Source: Vibrio hepatarius
Lineage (GTDB): Bacteria; Pseudomonadota; Gammaproteobacteria; Enterobacterales; Vibrionaceae
Direction: 5' to 3'
NCBI RefSeq assembly: GCF_011806575.1
Contig: NZ_JAATOO010000022.1
Span: 1 to 64,000 of the forward strand
DNA length: 64,000 bases
Of the stretch, positions 35,459 through 44,363 are shown piece after piece; the stretch's first letter is position 1, and the number at the start of each line of letters is the position of its first letter. Below the pieces are notes generated by a model, which saw only the letters and a program-made list of their open reading frames with translations, made no database searches and had not been told where the DNA came from. Position numbers and translations under genes: made by a program.

Positions 35459-35591
35459 TCGCCATAATACCCTTAGTAATAATGCGTGATATGCATAGAT
35501 ATAATGCTAAAGTTTCATTTCAGTCATAGTCGTTTTGAGACTACACTCAACAACAGTTTTTAAATTTTGCTGCTCACAGTGGAGACCACTT

Positions 35592-36572
35592 ATGTTTAAC
35601 GCTCTGATTCTAAACCAAGAAGAAAAACGCACTATCGCGAGTATCGAACAAATCGATGAAGCCCAGTTACCGGAAGGAGACGTGCTTATCGAAGTTGATT
35701 ACTCATCACTGAACTACAAAGATGGTTTGGCGATCACTGGTAAAGGGAAAATCATCCGCAACTTCCCGATGGTTCCGGGTATCGACCTAGCAGGCACAGT
35801 GCTGGACTCACAAGACGCACGCTACCAAACCGGTGATAAAGTGGTCTTGACTGGTTGGGGTGTGGGTGAAAACCATTGGGGTGGCATGGCGCAACGTGCG
35901 CGTCTAAAAGCGGATTGGCTGGTACCACTACCACAAGGGCTAGACAGCAAAAAAGCAATGATGGTTGGCACCGCAGGTTTTACTGCAATGCTATGTGTTC
36001 AAGCGCTGCTTGATGCGGGCATCAAACCGGAAGACGGTGAGGTTCTAGTGACTGGTGCGAGCGGTGGTGTAGGTTCAGTCGCAGTAACATTGCTGGCTCA
36101 ACTAGGCTACAAAGTCGCAGCCGTTACTGGTCGTGTTGAACAAAACGGTCCTCTTTTAGAAAAGCTTGGCGCAAGCCGCATCATCGACCGTGTTGAGTTT
36201 GAAGAGCCAGCACGCCCACTTGAGAAGCAAGTCTGGGCTGGTGCCGTCGATACCGTTGGCAGCAAAGTTCTAACAAAAGTACTGGCACAGATGGATTACA
36301 ACGGTGCGGTAGCAGCGTGTGGTTTGGCAGGTGGTTTTGACCTACCAACAACTGTGATGCCATTTATCCTGCGCAACGTGCGTCTGCAAGGCGTGGACTC
36401 AGTGATGTGTCCTACCGAAAAACGTATCGCCGCATGGGAAAAGCTGGTTGAGCTACTACCAGAGAGCTACTTTGATCAAGCATGTACCGAAGTTGAATTA
36501 GCAGAAGCGCCTAAATACGCCGAAGACATTACCAACGGTCAAGTGACTGGTCGTGTTGTCATTAAGCTTTAA
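35592..36572 (+). CDS. acuI: acrylyl-CoA reductase family protein AcuI (YhdH)
   Basis: This 326-residue zinc-free MDR-superfamily oxidoreductase is the AcuI/YhdH type, which reduces acryloyl-CoA with NADPH and detoxifies acrylate, including that from DMSP. Motifs are VDYSSLNYKDGLAITGKGK (about 35-53), PGIDLAGTV, GWGVGENHWGG and the nucleotide loop VTGASGGVGSVAV (about 151-163). The start at ATG 35592 with GGAG seven bases upstream is preferred over an in-frame upstream start. It is probably monocistronic, convergent with a LysR regulator. Confidence 0.93.
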   Translation: MFNALILNQEEKRTIASIEQIDEAQLPEGDVLIEVDYSSLNYKDGLAITGKGKIIRNFPMVPGIDLAGTVLDSQDARYQTGDKVVLTGWGVGENHWGGMAQRARLKADWLVPLPQGLDSKKAMMVGTAGFTAMLCVQALLDAGIKPEDGEVLVTGASGGVGSVAVTLLAQLGYKVAAVTGRVEQNGPLLEKLGASRIIDRVEFEEPARPLEKQVWAGAVDTVGSKVLTKVLAQMDYNGAVAACGLAGGFDLPTTVMPFILRNVRLQGVDSVMCPTEKRIAAWEKLVELLPESYFDQACTEVELAEAPKYAEDITNGQVTGRVVIKL

Positions 36573-36588
36573 ACACAGACCAAACATA

Positions 36589-36618
36589 AAAAGAGCCAGC
36601 AATGCTGGCTCTTTTGTT
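36589..36618. terminator. terminator after acuI
   Basis: A 12-base stem AAAAGAGCCAGC/GCTGGCTCTTTT with loop AAT stands between acuI and the convergent LysR gene, whose stop it reaches; it can work in both directions. Confidence 0.88.
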
Positions 36619-37561
36619 ATCCATTCAATCCCATGTCTTCTATCCGTTTGGCAATCAAACGACCACATTCTTCCTTAACAATGCTTCGCAACCATTCTTG
36701 TGCAGGAGAATGCTCACAGCGCGGATGCCAAATCATCGAGTAGTCAAACGGCGTAAAGTGGAACGGCAACGGTTTCACCACCAAGTCATACCGCTCAGCA
36801 ACCAAGTAAGCGAGATCTGCTGGCACGGTGATAATCAACGGCATGGTATCGACAATCGTCAGCGCCGCTTCAAGATGATATGCGCGTAGGACCATTCTTC
36901 GCTCGGGATACTCAACCAACGCTTGCTCAATCAGAGCTTTCACCCCATCACTGATGGCGATCATCGCATGTGGACACGTGAGGTAGTCTTGCAAGCTCAT
37001 TTCAGTATCAGCCAAAGGATGCTGTTTGGACAATAAACACAGCACCCCCACCCGGCCAAGAATTTCACTGCGCAGCGGTTCAACCGGACCAATCGGACGA
37101 CAGATCGCCAAATCGGCGCCTTCATACGTCAATTGGTCATCTAACCGGTCGTACTGCAGCGGAAGAAAGTTAAACGACACCTTGGGCGCTTCTTGATAAA
37201 TACGCGGTAAAGCAAACGGCAAAATGGTCTGCATCGCATAATCGGTGGTCGCAATGGTGAACGTCTGTTCGCAACTACTGGGTTCAAACTCGATCGGCGA
37301 AAGAATTTGTCGCAACGATTCCAACGGTTCACCCAACGCCCTATCAATTTCAAGCGCTTTCTCGGTCGGAATTAGATGCTGGCCTTGGCGGGTAAAAAGT
37401 GGGTCGCCAAGCATGTCACGCAGTCGCCCAAGCACTCGACTCATCGCCGACTGGCTTAAATTGAGCCGATGCGCCGCCTTGCTCACGCTGGATTCTTCAA
37501 TCAGTACTCGCAAAGCCACAAACAGGTTTAAGTCGCGTCGGTAGATCTCTTCTAATTCCAC
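36617..37561 (-). CDS. LysR-family transcriptional regulator
   Basis: The 314-residue regulator has the winged helix RRDLNLFVALRVLIEESSVS (8-27) and LSQSAMSRVLGRLRDMLGDP, which puts it in the LeuO/NodD-like branch that binds with the DLNLF start. The effector domain includes FTIATTDYAMQTILP. It lies convergent to acuI, so regulation of acuI is not implied by position. The target is unknown. Confidence 0.9.
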   Translation of the reverse strand: MELEEIYRRDLNLFVALRVLIEESSVSKAAHRLNLSQSAMSRVLGRLRDMLGDPLFTRQGQHLIPTEKALEIDRALGEPLESLRQILSPIEFEPSSCEQTFTIATTDYAMQTILPFALPRIYQEAPKVSFNFLPLQYDRLDDQLTYEGADLAICRPIGPVEPLRSEILGRVGVLCLLSKQHPLADTEMSLQDYLTCPHAMIAISDGVKALIEQALVEYPERRMVLRAYHLEAALTIVDTMPLIITVPADLAYLVAERYDLVVKPLPFHFTPFDYSMIWHPRCEHSPAQEWLRSIVKEECGRLIAKRIEDMGLNG

Positions 37562-37611
37562 AAGTAGCCACTTCTTTTTACAAGGTATTAGTCAGATTCT
37601 ACTCTTTAGGC

Positions 37612-37638
37612 AAAAAAAATCCCGCCTTTCAGCGGGGA
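37612..37638 (-). terminator. minus-strand terminator of the 60-residue membrane protein gene
   Basis: On the minus strand the stem CCCGC/GCGGG with a 6-base loop is followed by eight T's. It ends about 80 bases past the small membrane-protein gene, and supports transcription of that gene. Confidence 0.72.
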
Positions 37639-37717
37639 AGCCCAAGAAAAATGGGGATAGTGTCGGAATGTATTTGAGTGTAGTTACAAATGTTGAAGGA
37701 TGTTGGAAGGTCATCCA

Positions 37718-37900
37718 TCAATGTTCTTGCTCTTCTGATGCGCTCGGCCAACGATGCATCTCGAGCCAAATCCCTACGACCGTCGCAACCATGCCAAGTA
37801 ATGGCATAAACGACGGTTCAGTTGGTGAACGTAAAACAAGGGCGCAGAAGGAGATAAAACACAACACAGAATAGATTGTGAGACGATCTAATGCTGTCAT
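37718..37900 (-). CDS. small two-span membrane protein
   Basis: The 60-residue protein has two hydrophobic segments (about 8-24 LTIYSVLCFISFCALVL, and 32-46 MPLLGMVATVVGIWL) and a charged tail (SASEEQEH). An excellent AAGGAG lies eight bases before its ATG, and a rho-independent terminator stands downstream, so it is a real gene. I recognise no family. It is divergent from tusA. Confidence 0.72.
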   Translation of the reverse strand: MTALDRLTIYSVLCFISFCALVLRSPTEPSFMPLLGMVATVVGIWLEMHRWPSASEEQEH

Positions 37901-38032
37901 AATCGCTGCTCCTTGGTTTAATTGTTACCAACTTGTTAACTAAGTTAAAACAAATTGATCTGTTTGCCAAGTGCTTATTGAATATTTTTTCTTCAGCAGT
38001 ATTATCTACGCCCAGATCAGAGCAAAAAAGAT

Positions 38033-38287
38033 ATGACCATGACATTCAATCCAGAGCAGGCAACACATACTCTCGAAGCGGAAGGACTACGCTGCCCAGA
38101 GCCAGTTATGATGGTCAGGAAGACAATTCGAACCATGAACGATGGGGATGTGTTGTTGGTGAAAGCCGACGACCCATCAACAACTCGCGATATTCCGAGC
38201 TTCTGTCGCTTTATGGATCATCAGTTGATTGCAGCCCAAACCGATGAGCTGCCATACCAATACCTTATCAAGAAGGGTGTTGAGTAA
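38033..38287 (+). CDS. tusA: sulfur carrier protein TusA
   Basis: TusA accepts persulfide sulfur from IscS and passes it to TusBCD for 2-thiouridine in tRNA. The 84-residue protein has the active cysteine at Cys21 in the LRCPEPVMMVRKTIR motif (19-33) and the conserved ADDPSTTRDIPSFC (about 45-58) and LPYQYLIKKG at the C-terminus. The first ATG is taken; another lies two codons later. Confidence 0.95.
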   Translation: MTMTFNPEQATHTLEAEGLRCPEPVMMVRKTIRTMNDGDVLLVKADDPSTTRDIPSFCRFMDHQLIAAQTDELPYQYLIKKGVE

Positions 38288-38308
38288 CGCATGTGCGTCA
38301 AACAAAAT

Positions 38309-38337
38309 AAAACGGCAGCCTGAGGCTGCCGTTTTTT
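38309..38337. terminator. terminator between tusA and a convergent gene
   Basis: An 11-base stem AAACGGCAGCC/GGCTGCCGTTT with loop TGA and a T-run stands at the meeting point of tusA and the 86-residue membrane protein gene. Confidence 0.88.
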
Positions 38338-38596
38338 ATTCTTCATACTCTAGGGTTCGTACTTCTGACTGGAGTTTATTGATCTGCTTTTTCATCGCAC
38401 GCATTTCTTCATGCATCGGGATAATATGCGCAACCCGAATCCATGCCTCTACCGTCAAGCCAGTGAGAATAAACGCACCTGCTACGATCGGGATCCACAT
38501 ATCCGTGAGCACCATCGCTAACAAACACAGCGCCAAACCAAAGGTGAACAAATAGCTCTGACTTTTTGGGGACATCCCCATATAACGTGTAAGCAT
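38336..38596 (-). CDS. small membrane protein with coiled-coil tail
   Basis: The 86-residue protein has two hydrophobic segments (about 15-31 and 34-52) and a C-terminal charged heptad-like helix (residues 61-84, EEMRAMKKQINKLQSEVRTL), likely a coiled coil. The ATG at 38596 follows GAGGG by seven bases. I do not recognise the family. It shares a terminator with tusA. Confidence 0.75.
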   Translation of the reverse strand: MLTRYMGMSPKSQSYLFTFGLALCLLAMVLTDMWIPIVAGAFILTGLTVEAWIRVAHIIPMHEEMRAMKKQINKLQSEVRTLEYEE

Positions 38597-38772
38597 AAAC
38601 TTGCCCTCTCGCTACACTCTTCATACTTAAAACCACCGCCAACATACGAAGTTTCAACTAATCCGAGTAATATCATTCACATGATTAAAGTAGCATGACA
38701 ACGATGACACAAATATGTCAGACGTCACCCTTTGACCAATTTATCGCCAAAGTGATATCCAGTTGAGACTTT

Positions 38773-38810
38773 GTGACTTATTGATATTTAAAAGATTATC
38801 AATAAGTCAC
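38773..38810. repeat. perfect 14-base inverted repeat downstream of mneA
   Basis: GTGACTTATTGATA and its exact complement are separated by 10 bases. It lies 11 bases past the mneA stop and has no T-run on either strand, so it is not a standard terminator. It may be an mRNA-end hairpin or a protein site. Confidence 0.7.
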
Positions 38811-38821
38811 GTCGATTTACG

Positions 38822-39379
38822 TTACGAGTAGAAGTAAGCACCGACGGCTAATGCCGCAAACAGAGCTGCGGTGATTTTTCGGATCAGCGCCAATGGCATC
38901 TTATCTGCTGACAGCTTACCAATCACAACCACAGGAACGTTCGCCAGCAACATACCAATTGTGGTCCCCAGTACCACCAGACTCAGCGCATCAGCGTATT
39001 GCGCGCCCAAAATTGAGGTCGCAATCTGGGTTTTATCGCCGATTTCGGCCACAAAGAAGACAATAAAACTGGCGACAAATGGACCGCGATTAGAGATCTC
39101 TTCATCGTCATCCAGTTTGTCAGGGATCAGTACCCACGCCGCCATCGCAGCGAAACTGACCACCAGCACCCACTTTAACACTTCAGGAGATAAGTAATCG
39201 GCGACCACCACACCCAACCATGCTGCTAAAGCGTGATTAGCAATAGTAGCGAAAAAGATCGCAGCAATAATTGGAATCGGTTTACGGTAACGACTGGCAA
39301 GAAGTAGAGATAGCAATTGGGTCTTATCACCAATTTCTGCTAAGGCTACGGTTGTAATTGAAATAGCTAAAACGCTCAC
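38822..39379 (-). CDS. mneA: manganese exporter MneA (UPF0016 / GDT1 family)
   Basis: MneA exports Mn2+ in Vibrio cholerae and belongs to the UPF0016/TMEM165 family. The 185-residue protein has six membrane helices in two repeats, each with the family motif: ALAEIGDKTQL (about 12-22) and FVAEIGDKTQIA (about 113-124). I place the start at GTG 39379, where the family homology begins; the frame remains open upstream but there it codes for the riboswitch. No strong ribosome site precedes the GTG. A four-codon frame (39376-39390) ends with a TGA that overlaps the GTG. Confidence 0.92.
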   Translation of the reverse strand: MSVLAISITTVALAEIGDKTQLLSLLLASRYRKPIPIIAAIFFATIANHALAAWLGVVVADYLSPEVLKWVLVVSFAAMAAWVLIPDKLDDDEEISNRGPFVASFIVFFVAEIGDKTQIATSILGAQYADALSLVVLGTTIGMLLANVPVVVIGKLSADKMPLALIRKITAALFAALAVGAYFYS

Positions 39380-39493
39380 GACATGCTCATTGGGGCAGGG
39401 ATAATTATTTAAACCATAGACAAACCTCGTGCCCCACCCCGGTTCACGATGTTTATCTAAGGTCTTGCTAAACCCATCAAGCGATGAGTCTCG
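39380..39493 (-). promoter_or_regulatory. expression platform of the Mn riboswitch
   Basis: Between the aptamer and mneA, TGGGGCA (at 39430-39436) can pair seven bases with TGCCCCA (39391-39397), which directly precedes the first AUG before mneA. Such a stem could control ribosome access. This is from pairing alone; the mechanism is unproved. Confidence 0.55.
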
Positions 39494-39586
39494 AGCGCCA
39501 TGGTGATTTTGCACCAATTATGTTGACGAACGAACTAAGTGGACAAGGATATCGACTTAGTAAGCTACTCCCCAAAGATGGGCGCT
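39494..39586 (-). promoter_or_regulatory. yybP-ykoY manganese riboswitch aptamer
   Basis: On the minus strand the outer stem P1 is AGCGCC/GGCGCT, enclosing loop L1 with GGGGAGTAGC (39564-39573) and the second conserved loop with GTCAACATA (39519-39527). Inner hairpins are ACTAAGT/ACTTAGT and ATTGGTG/TCACCAT. These are the signature elements of the yybP-ykoY Mn2+ aptamer as in E. coli mntP and alx. It stands upstream of the Mn exporter gene, a known association. Confidence 0.88.
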
Positions 39587-39859
39587 ATTTTAGCCACCAC
39601 TCTGCGTTAGAACAAGTAGCAAAGCGCGCAAAAACTCCCTTTTAAGAAAATTTAGGCGAATAAGCCGTTAAATTTCCATTAAAGGAGAAATATGCCTAGG
39701 AATTAATCAAGATTAACCCTACTCCCATAACCAATATCTGGGTATACTTGATTGTTATTTTATTCAACCGTAATTACTCTTTATCGCCCCTGTTTGAGTG
39801 CAAAACTCGACAGAAAAAACGAATTAATGAGTAACTAGAGAATCGCGCGAACCTGACTT
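39587..39859. other. intergenic region between mneA and glyQ
   Basis: This stretch holds the presumed divergent promoters of the mneA riboswitch transcript and of glyQS. It is AT-rich around 39640-39780. I see no ORF, hairpin or operator that I can name. Confidence 0.4.
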
Positions 39860-40777
39860 ATGCAAAAATACGATATCAAAACCTTCCAGGGAATGATCCT
39901 CGCGCTGCAGGATTATTGGGCTCAAAATGGTTGTACCATTGTTCAACCGCTAGATATGGAAGTAGGTGCGGGTACCTCTCACCCAATGACCTGTCTACGA
40001 GCGCTTGGCCCAGAGCCAATGTCTACAGCTTACGTACAACCTTCACGTCGTCCGACCGATGGCCGTTACGGTGAAAACCCTAACCGTCTTCAGCACTACT
40101 ATCAATTCCAAGTAGCGCTAAAACCGTCTCCAGACAATATTCAAGAGTTGTACCTTGGCTCCCTTGAAGTTCTTGGTATTGACCCACTTGTACACGACAT
40201 CCGTTTCGTAGAAGACAACTGGGAAAACCCAACGCTTGGCGCATGGGGTCTAGGCTGGGAAGTGTGGCTAAACGGCATGGAAGTGACTCAGTTTACTTAC
40301 TTCCAACAAGTTGGTGGTCTTGAGTGTAAACCGGTAACGGGTGAAATCACTTACGGTATCGAACGTCTAGCTATGTACATCCAAGAAGTAGACTCGGTTT
40401 ACGACCTAACTTGGAACATCGCACCAGACGGCAGCAAAGTGACTTATGGTGATATTTTCCACCAAAACGAAGTGGAACAATCGACTTACAACTTCGAGCA
40501 CGCAGACGTAGATTTCCTATTTAGCTTCTTCGAGCAGTGCGAGAAAGAGTGTAAAGAGCTATTAGAGCTTGAAAAACCACTTCCTTTACCAGCTTACGAG
40601 CGCATCCTGAAAGCGGGTCACGCATTCAACCTACTAGACGCACGCAAAGCGATCTCAGTAACTGAACGTCAACGTTACATCCTGCGCATCCGCAATCTGA
40701 CTAAAGCAGTAGCAGAAGCATACTACGCATCGCGTGAAGCTCTTGGCTTCCCAATGTGTAAGAAAGAACAAGCGTAA
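39860..40777 (+). CDS. glyQ: glycine-tRNA ligase alpha subunit GlyQ
   Basis: GlyQ is the catalytic subunit of the tetrameric (alpha2beta2) glycyl-tRNA synthetase. The 305-residue protein has the class II motifs: TFQGMILALQDYWAQNGC at the N-terminus, MTCLRALGPEPM, PSRRPTDGRYGENPNRLQHYYQFQV and the conserved FTYFQQVGGLECKPV. Length is normal (E. coli 303). It forms an operon with glyS 13 bases downstream. Confidence 0.98.
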   Translation: MQKYDIKTFQGMILALQDYWAQNGCTIVQPLDMEVGAGTSHPMTCLRALGPEPMSTAYVQPSRRPTDGRYGENPNRLQHYYQFQVALKPSPDNIQELYLGSLEVLGIDPLVHDIRFVEDNWENPTLGAWGLGWEVWLNGMEVTQFTYFQQVGGLECKPVTGEITYGIERLAMYIQEVDSVYDLTWNIAPDGSKVTYGDIFHQNEVEQSTYNFEHADVDFLFSFFEQCEKECKELLELEKPLPLPAYERILKAGHAFNLLDARKAISVTERQRYILRIRNLTKAVAEAYYASREALGFPMCKKEQA

Positions 40778-40790
40778 GGGGTAGAGTAAC

Positions 40791-42857
40791 ATGGCAAAAG
40801 AATTTCTAATCGAGCTAGGCACAGAAGAGCTACCACCAACGCAACTTCGCACTCTAGCTGAAGCATTCGCAGCAAACTTCGAAGCAGAACTAAAAAACGC
40901 TGAGCTTGCTCACGAAGGCGTAAAATGGTTCGCGGCACCTCGTCGTCTTGCACTTAAAGTGGCTGCACTGGCAGAAAGCCAATCAGACAAAGTGGTTGAA
41001 AAACGTGGTCCTGCGGTTTCTGCCGCATTTGACGCAGAAGGCAATCCGACTAAAGCCGCTCAAGGCTGGGCTCGTGGTTGTGGCATCACCGTTGACCAAG
41101 CGGATCGCATGGTAACCGACAAAGGCGAATGGCTACTGTTCAAGCAAGAAGTCAAAGGTAAGCCGGCTTCTGAGATCGTGGTTGAACTCGCAGCAAAAGC
41201 GCTGGCAAACCTACCGATCGCAAAACCAATGCGTTGGGGTAACAAAACCACGCAATTTATCCGTCCAGTTAAAACGCTAACCATGCTAATGGGTAGCGAC
41301 CTAATCGAAGGCGAAATCTTAGGTGTCGCTTCTGACCGCACTATCCGTGGTCACCGCTTTATGGGTGAGCAAGAATTTACTATCGATTCTGCTGAGCAAT
41401 ACCCTGCGATCCTAGAAGAACGCGGTAAAGTGATGGCAGATTACGAAGCGCGTAAAGCCATCATCCTAGCCGACGCTCAAAAAGCGGCAGCCGCCGTTGG
41501 TGGTATTGCTGACCTTGAAGATGACCTAGTAGAAGAAGTGACTTCTCTGGTTGAATGGCCAGTCGTGCTTACCGCGAAGTTTGAAGAAGAATTCCTAAAA
41601 GTTCCTTCTGAAGCCTTGGTTTACACCATGAAAGGCGACCAAAAGTACTTCCCTGTCTACACAGAAGACAAGCAATTGCTGCCTAATTTCATCTTCGTAT
41701 CCAATATCGAATCGAAAGAACCTCGCTACGTTATCGAAGGTAATGAGAAAGTGGTTCGCCCTCGTCTTGCTGACGCTGAGTTCTTCTTCAACACAGACCG
41801 TAAGCGTCCGCTTATCGACCGTCTTCCTGAACTAGAAACAGCAATCTTCCAAAAGCAACTGGGTACGATCAAAGACAAAACAGACCGCATCACAGAACTT
41901 GCTGGCTACATCGCTGAGCAAATTGGTGCTGACGTAGAGAAATCGAAGCGTGCAGGCCTGCTAGCGAAATGTGACCTAATGACCTCAATGGTATTCGAAT
42001 TTACGGATACTCAAGGTGTAATGGGTATGCACTACGCGCGCCACGACGGTGAAGCAGAAGAAGTGGCAGTGGCACTGAACGAGCAATACATGCCTCGTTT
42101 CGCAGGTGATGAACTGCCATCTAACGGCGTTTCAACCGCAGTTGCTATGGCTGACAAGCTAGACACGATCGTAGGTATCTTCGGTATCGGTCAAGCGCCG
42201 AAAGGCAGCGACCCATTCGCACTGCGCCGCGCGTCGCTAGGTGTACTACGTATCATCGTTGAATACGGTTACAACCTAGATCTCGTTGACCTAGTTGCAA
42301 AAGCGAAGTCTCTATTTGGTGACCGTTTAACTAACGACAACGTTGAACAAGACGTGATTGAATTTATGCTTGGTCGTTTCCGTGCTTGGTACCAAGACGA
42401 AGGCTTCAGCGTAGACATCATTCAAGCAGTACTGGCTCGTCGTCCGACTAAACCAGCAGACTTCGACCAACGTGTTAAAGCGGTATCTCACTTCCGTGAG
42501 TTGGAAGCGGCAGAGTCTCTAGCAGCAGCGAACAAACGTGTCGGTAACATCCTTGCGAAATTCGACGGCGAACTAGCAGCAGAGATTGACCTAGCATTGC
42601 TACAAGAAGACGCAGAGAAAGCACTAGCAGAAAGCGTTGAAGTCATGACAGAAGCGCTAGAACCTGCATTTGCAACCGGTAACTACCAAGAAGCGCTAAA
42701 CAAGCTAGCTGACCTACGTGAGCCAGTGGATGCGTTCTTCGATAACGTCATGGTAATGGCAGACGACGAAGCACTGAAGAAGAACCGTCTGACTCTACTG
42801 AACAATCTACGTAATCTATTCCTGCAAATTGCGGATATTTCACTACTGCAGAAGTAA
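40791..42857 (+). CDS. glyS: glycine-tRNA ligase beta subunit GlyS
   Basis: GlyS binds tRNA and completes glycyl-tRNA synthetase with GlyQ. The 688-residue protein (E. coli 689) opens with FLIELGTEELPP, has an HD-like region with TRKRPLIDRL-type NTDRKRPLIDRLPELE (about 337-352) and YARHDGEAEEVAVALNEQYMPR (about 415), and a C-terminal DALR-like anticodon-binding domain. It is followed by a terminator. Confidence 0.98.
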   Translation: MAKEFLIELGTEELPPTQLRTLAEAFAANFEAELKNAELAHEGVKWFAAPRRLALKVAALAESQSDKVVEKRGPAVSAAFDAEGNPTKAAQGWARGCGITVDQADRMVTDKGEWLLFKQEVKGKPASEIVVELAAKALANLPIAKPMRWGNKTTQFIRPVKTLTMLMGSDLIEGEILGVASDRTIRGHRFMGEQEFTIDSAEQYPAILEERGKVMADYEARKAIILADAQKAAAAVGGIADLEDDLVEEVTSLVEWPVVLTAKFEEEFLKVPSEALVYTMKGDQKYFPVYTEDKQLLPNFIFVSNIESKEPRYVIEGNEKVVRPRLADAEFFFNTDRKRPLIDRLPELETAIFQKQLGTIKDKTDRITELAGYIAEQIGADVEKSKRAGLLAKCDLMTSMVFEFTDTQGVMGMHYARHDGEAEEVAVALNEQYMPRFAGDELPSNGVSTAVAMADKLDTIVGIFGIGQAPKGSDPFALRRASLGVLRIIVEYGYNLDLVDLVAKAKSLFGDRLTNDNVEQDVIEFMLGRFRAWYQDEGFSVDIIQAVLARRPTKPADFDQRVKAVSHFRELEAAESLAAANKRVGNILAKFDGELAAEIDLALLQEDAEKALAESVEVMTEALEPAFATGNYQEALNKLADLREPVDAFFDNVMVMADDEALKKNRLTLLNNLRNLFLQIADISLLQK

Positions 42858-42885
42858 TTCTCAGCTGAAATCATTATGTATGCGC

Positions 42886-42917
42886 AAGCCCGGCTCTTTG
42901 AGTCGGGCTTTATTTTT
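42886..42917 (+). terminator. rho-independent terminator after glyS
   Basis: A stem AAGCCCG/CGGGCTT with an inner CTC/GAG pairing is followed by TTATTTTTA, about 28 bases past glyS. Confidence 0.85.
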
Positions 42918-43044
42918 ATCTAAAGCCAAATATTGTGCTTTGCGTCGTAAAAACATTAGGGTAAGGTCAAGTATTACACTATTAGCTGATCTCCATCAGC
43001 GTATTACATATAAAGCAAACACAATGAATTAGGTAAAAGTAGCA

Positions 43045-44295
43045 ATGCAGTTTTCTAAGTTTGGTGACAAGTTTAATCAGTATTCCGGTATCACGCAGTT
43101 AATGGACGACCTTAATGATGGTCTGCGCACTCCAGGCGCCATCATGCTCGGTGGAGGTAACCCAGCCGCCATACCTGCCATGCTCGAGTACTTTCATCAA
43201 ACCAGTGAAGAACTGCTCGCCAACGGTGACCTCGTCGCTGCGCTGACCAACTACGATGGCCCTCAAGGCAAAGACGTCTTTGTCAAAGCACTGGCGAAGC
43301 TATTTAGAGAGACGTACGGCTGGAATATTAGCGAGAAAAACATCAGCCTGACGAACGGCAGCCAAAGCGGCTTCTTTTACCTGTTTAACCTGCTCGCAGG
43401 CCAACAAGCCGACGGTTCACACAAGAAGATCTTATTGCCTATCGCCCCTGAATACATTGGTTATGGGGACGCGGGCATTGATGAGAACATCTTTGTTTCT
43501 TATCACCCAGAAATTGAATTGCTCGACAACGGCCTGTTCAAATACCACGTTGATTTTGAAGAGTTGAAAGTTGATGAATCAGTGGCGGCGATCTGCGCCT
43601 CTCGCCCGACTAACCCAACCGGAAACGTTCTAACCGACGAAGAAATCCACAAATTGGATAAGCTGGCGCGTGAAAACAACATTCCACTGATCATCGACAA
43701 TGCCTACGGTTTGCCGTTTCCAAATATCATTTTCGAGGACGTCGAACCATTCTGGAATGAAAACACCATCTTGTGCATGAGCCTATCGAAGTTGGGCCTG
43801 CCAGGCGTGCGCTGTGGGATTGTGATTGCCAGTGAAGAAATCACTCAGGCGATGACCAATATGAACGGAATCATCAGCCTTGCGCCGGGTAGCGTTGGAC
43901 CTACCTTTGCCAACCACATGATCGCAAAAGACGACCTGCTCAAACTCAGTACTAACGTCATTAAGCCGTTTTACCAACACAAGTCGCAACGTGCGGTGCA
44001 ACTGCTACAAGACGCCATCACTGACCCAAGGTTCCGTATCCATAAGCCGGAAGGTGCGATTTTCCTATGGCTATGGTTCGATGAACTACCGATCACGACC
44101 ATGGAACTCTACAAGCGTCTTAAAGCGCGAGGCGTTTTGATTGTACCGGGAGAATACTTCTTTATCGGTCAAGAAGATGACTGGGAACACGCGCATCAAT
44201 GTCTGCGTATGAACTACGTACAAGATGATGAAGCGATGCAAAAAGGCATTGCGGTGATCGCAGAAGAAGTCGCCAAAGCCTACCAACAAGGCTAA
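43045..44295 (+). CDS. avtA: valine-pyruvate aminotransferase AvtA
   Basis: AvtA is a fold-type I PLP aminotransferase that exchanges valine and pyruvate to alanine and 2-oxoisovalerate. The 416-residue protein (E. coli 417) has SGITQLMDDLNDGLRTPG (14-31), MLGGGNPAAIP, LTNGSQSGFFYLFNL (about 101), the ligand IIDNAYGLPFP, and the PLP lysine in SLSKLGLPGVRCG (about 247-259). It appears monocistronic and is followed by a hairpin. Confidence 0.96.
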   Translation: MQFSKFGDKFNQYSGITQLMDDLNDGLRTPGAIMLGGGNPAAIPAMLEYFHQTSEELLANGDLVAALTNYDGPQGKDVFVKALAKLFRETYGWNISEKNISLTNGSQSGFFYLFNLLAGQQADGSHKKILLPIAPEYIGYGDAGIDENIFVSYHPEIELLDNGLFKYHVDFEELKVDESVAAICASRPTNPTGNVLTDEEIHKLDKLARENNIPLIIDNAYGLPFPNIIFEDVEPFWNENTILCMSLSKLGLPGVRCGIVIASEEITQAMTNMNGIISLAPGSVGPTFANHMIAKDDLLKLSTNVIKPFYQHKSQRAVQLLQDAITDPRFRIHKPEGAIFLWLWFDELPITTMELYKRLKARGVLIVPGEYFFIGQEDDWEHAHQCLRMNYVQDDEAMQKGIAVIAEEVAKAYQQG

Positions 44296-44306
44296 ATGGA
44301 ATTAAA

Positions 44307-44330
44307 AAAGAGCGCCAATCGGCGCTCTTT
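44307..44330. terminator. hairpin terminator between avtA and ibpA
   Basis: A 10-base perfect stem AAAGAGCGCC/GGCGCTCTTT with loop AATC stands between the convergent genes. The downstream T-run is short, so part of the U-tract is in the stem. Confidence 0.78.
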
Positions 44331-44363
44331 CACTCTTTATATCTTTACCTCAACTAACGGCTA

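Noticed and set aside
39380..39517. N-terminal extension of mneA read as protein
   Set aside because: The frame is open but the family homology starts at GTG 39379, and these bases form the riboswitch expression platform and part of the aptamer.
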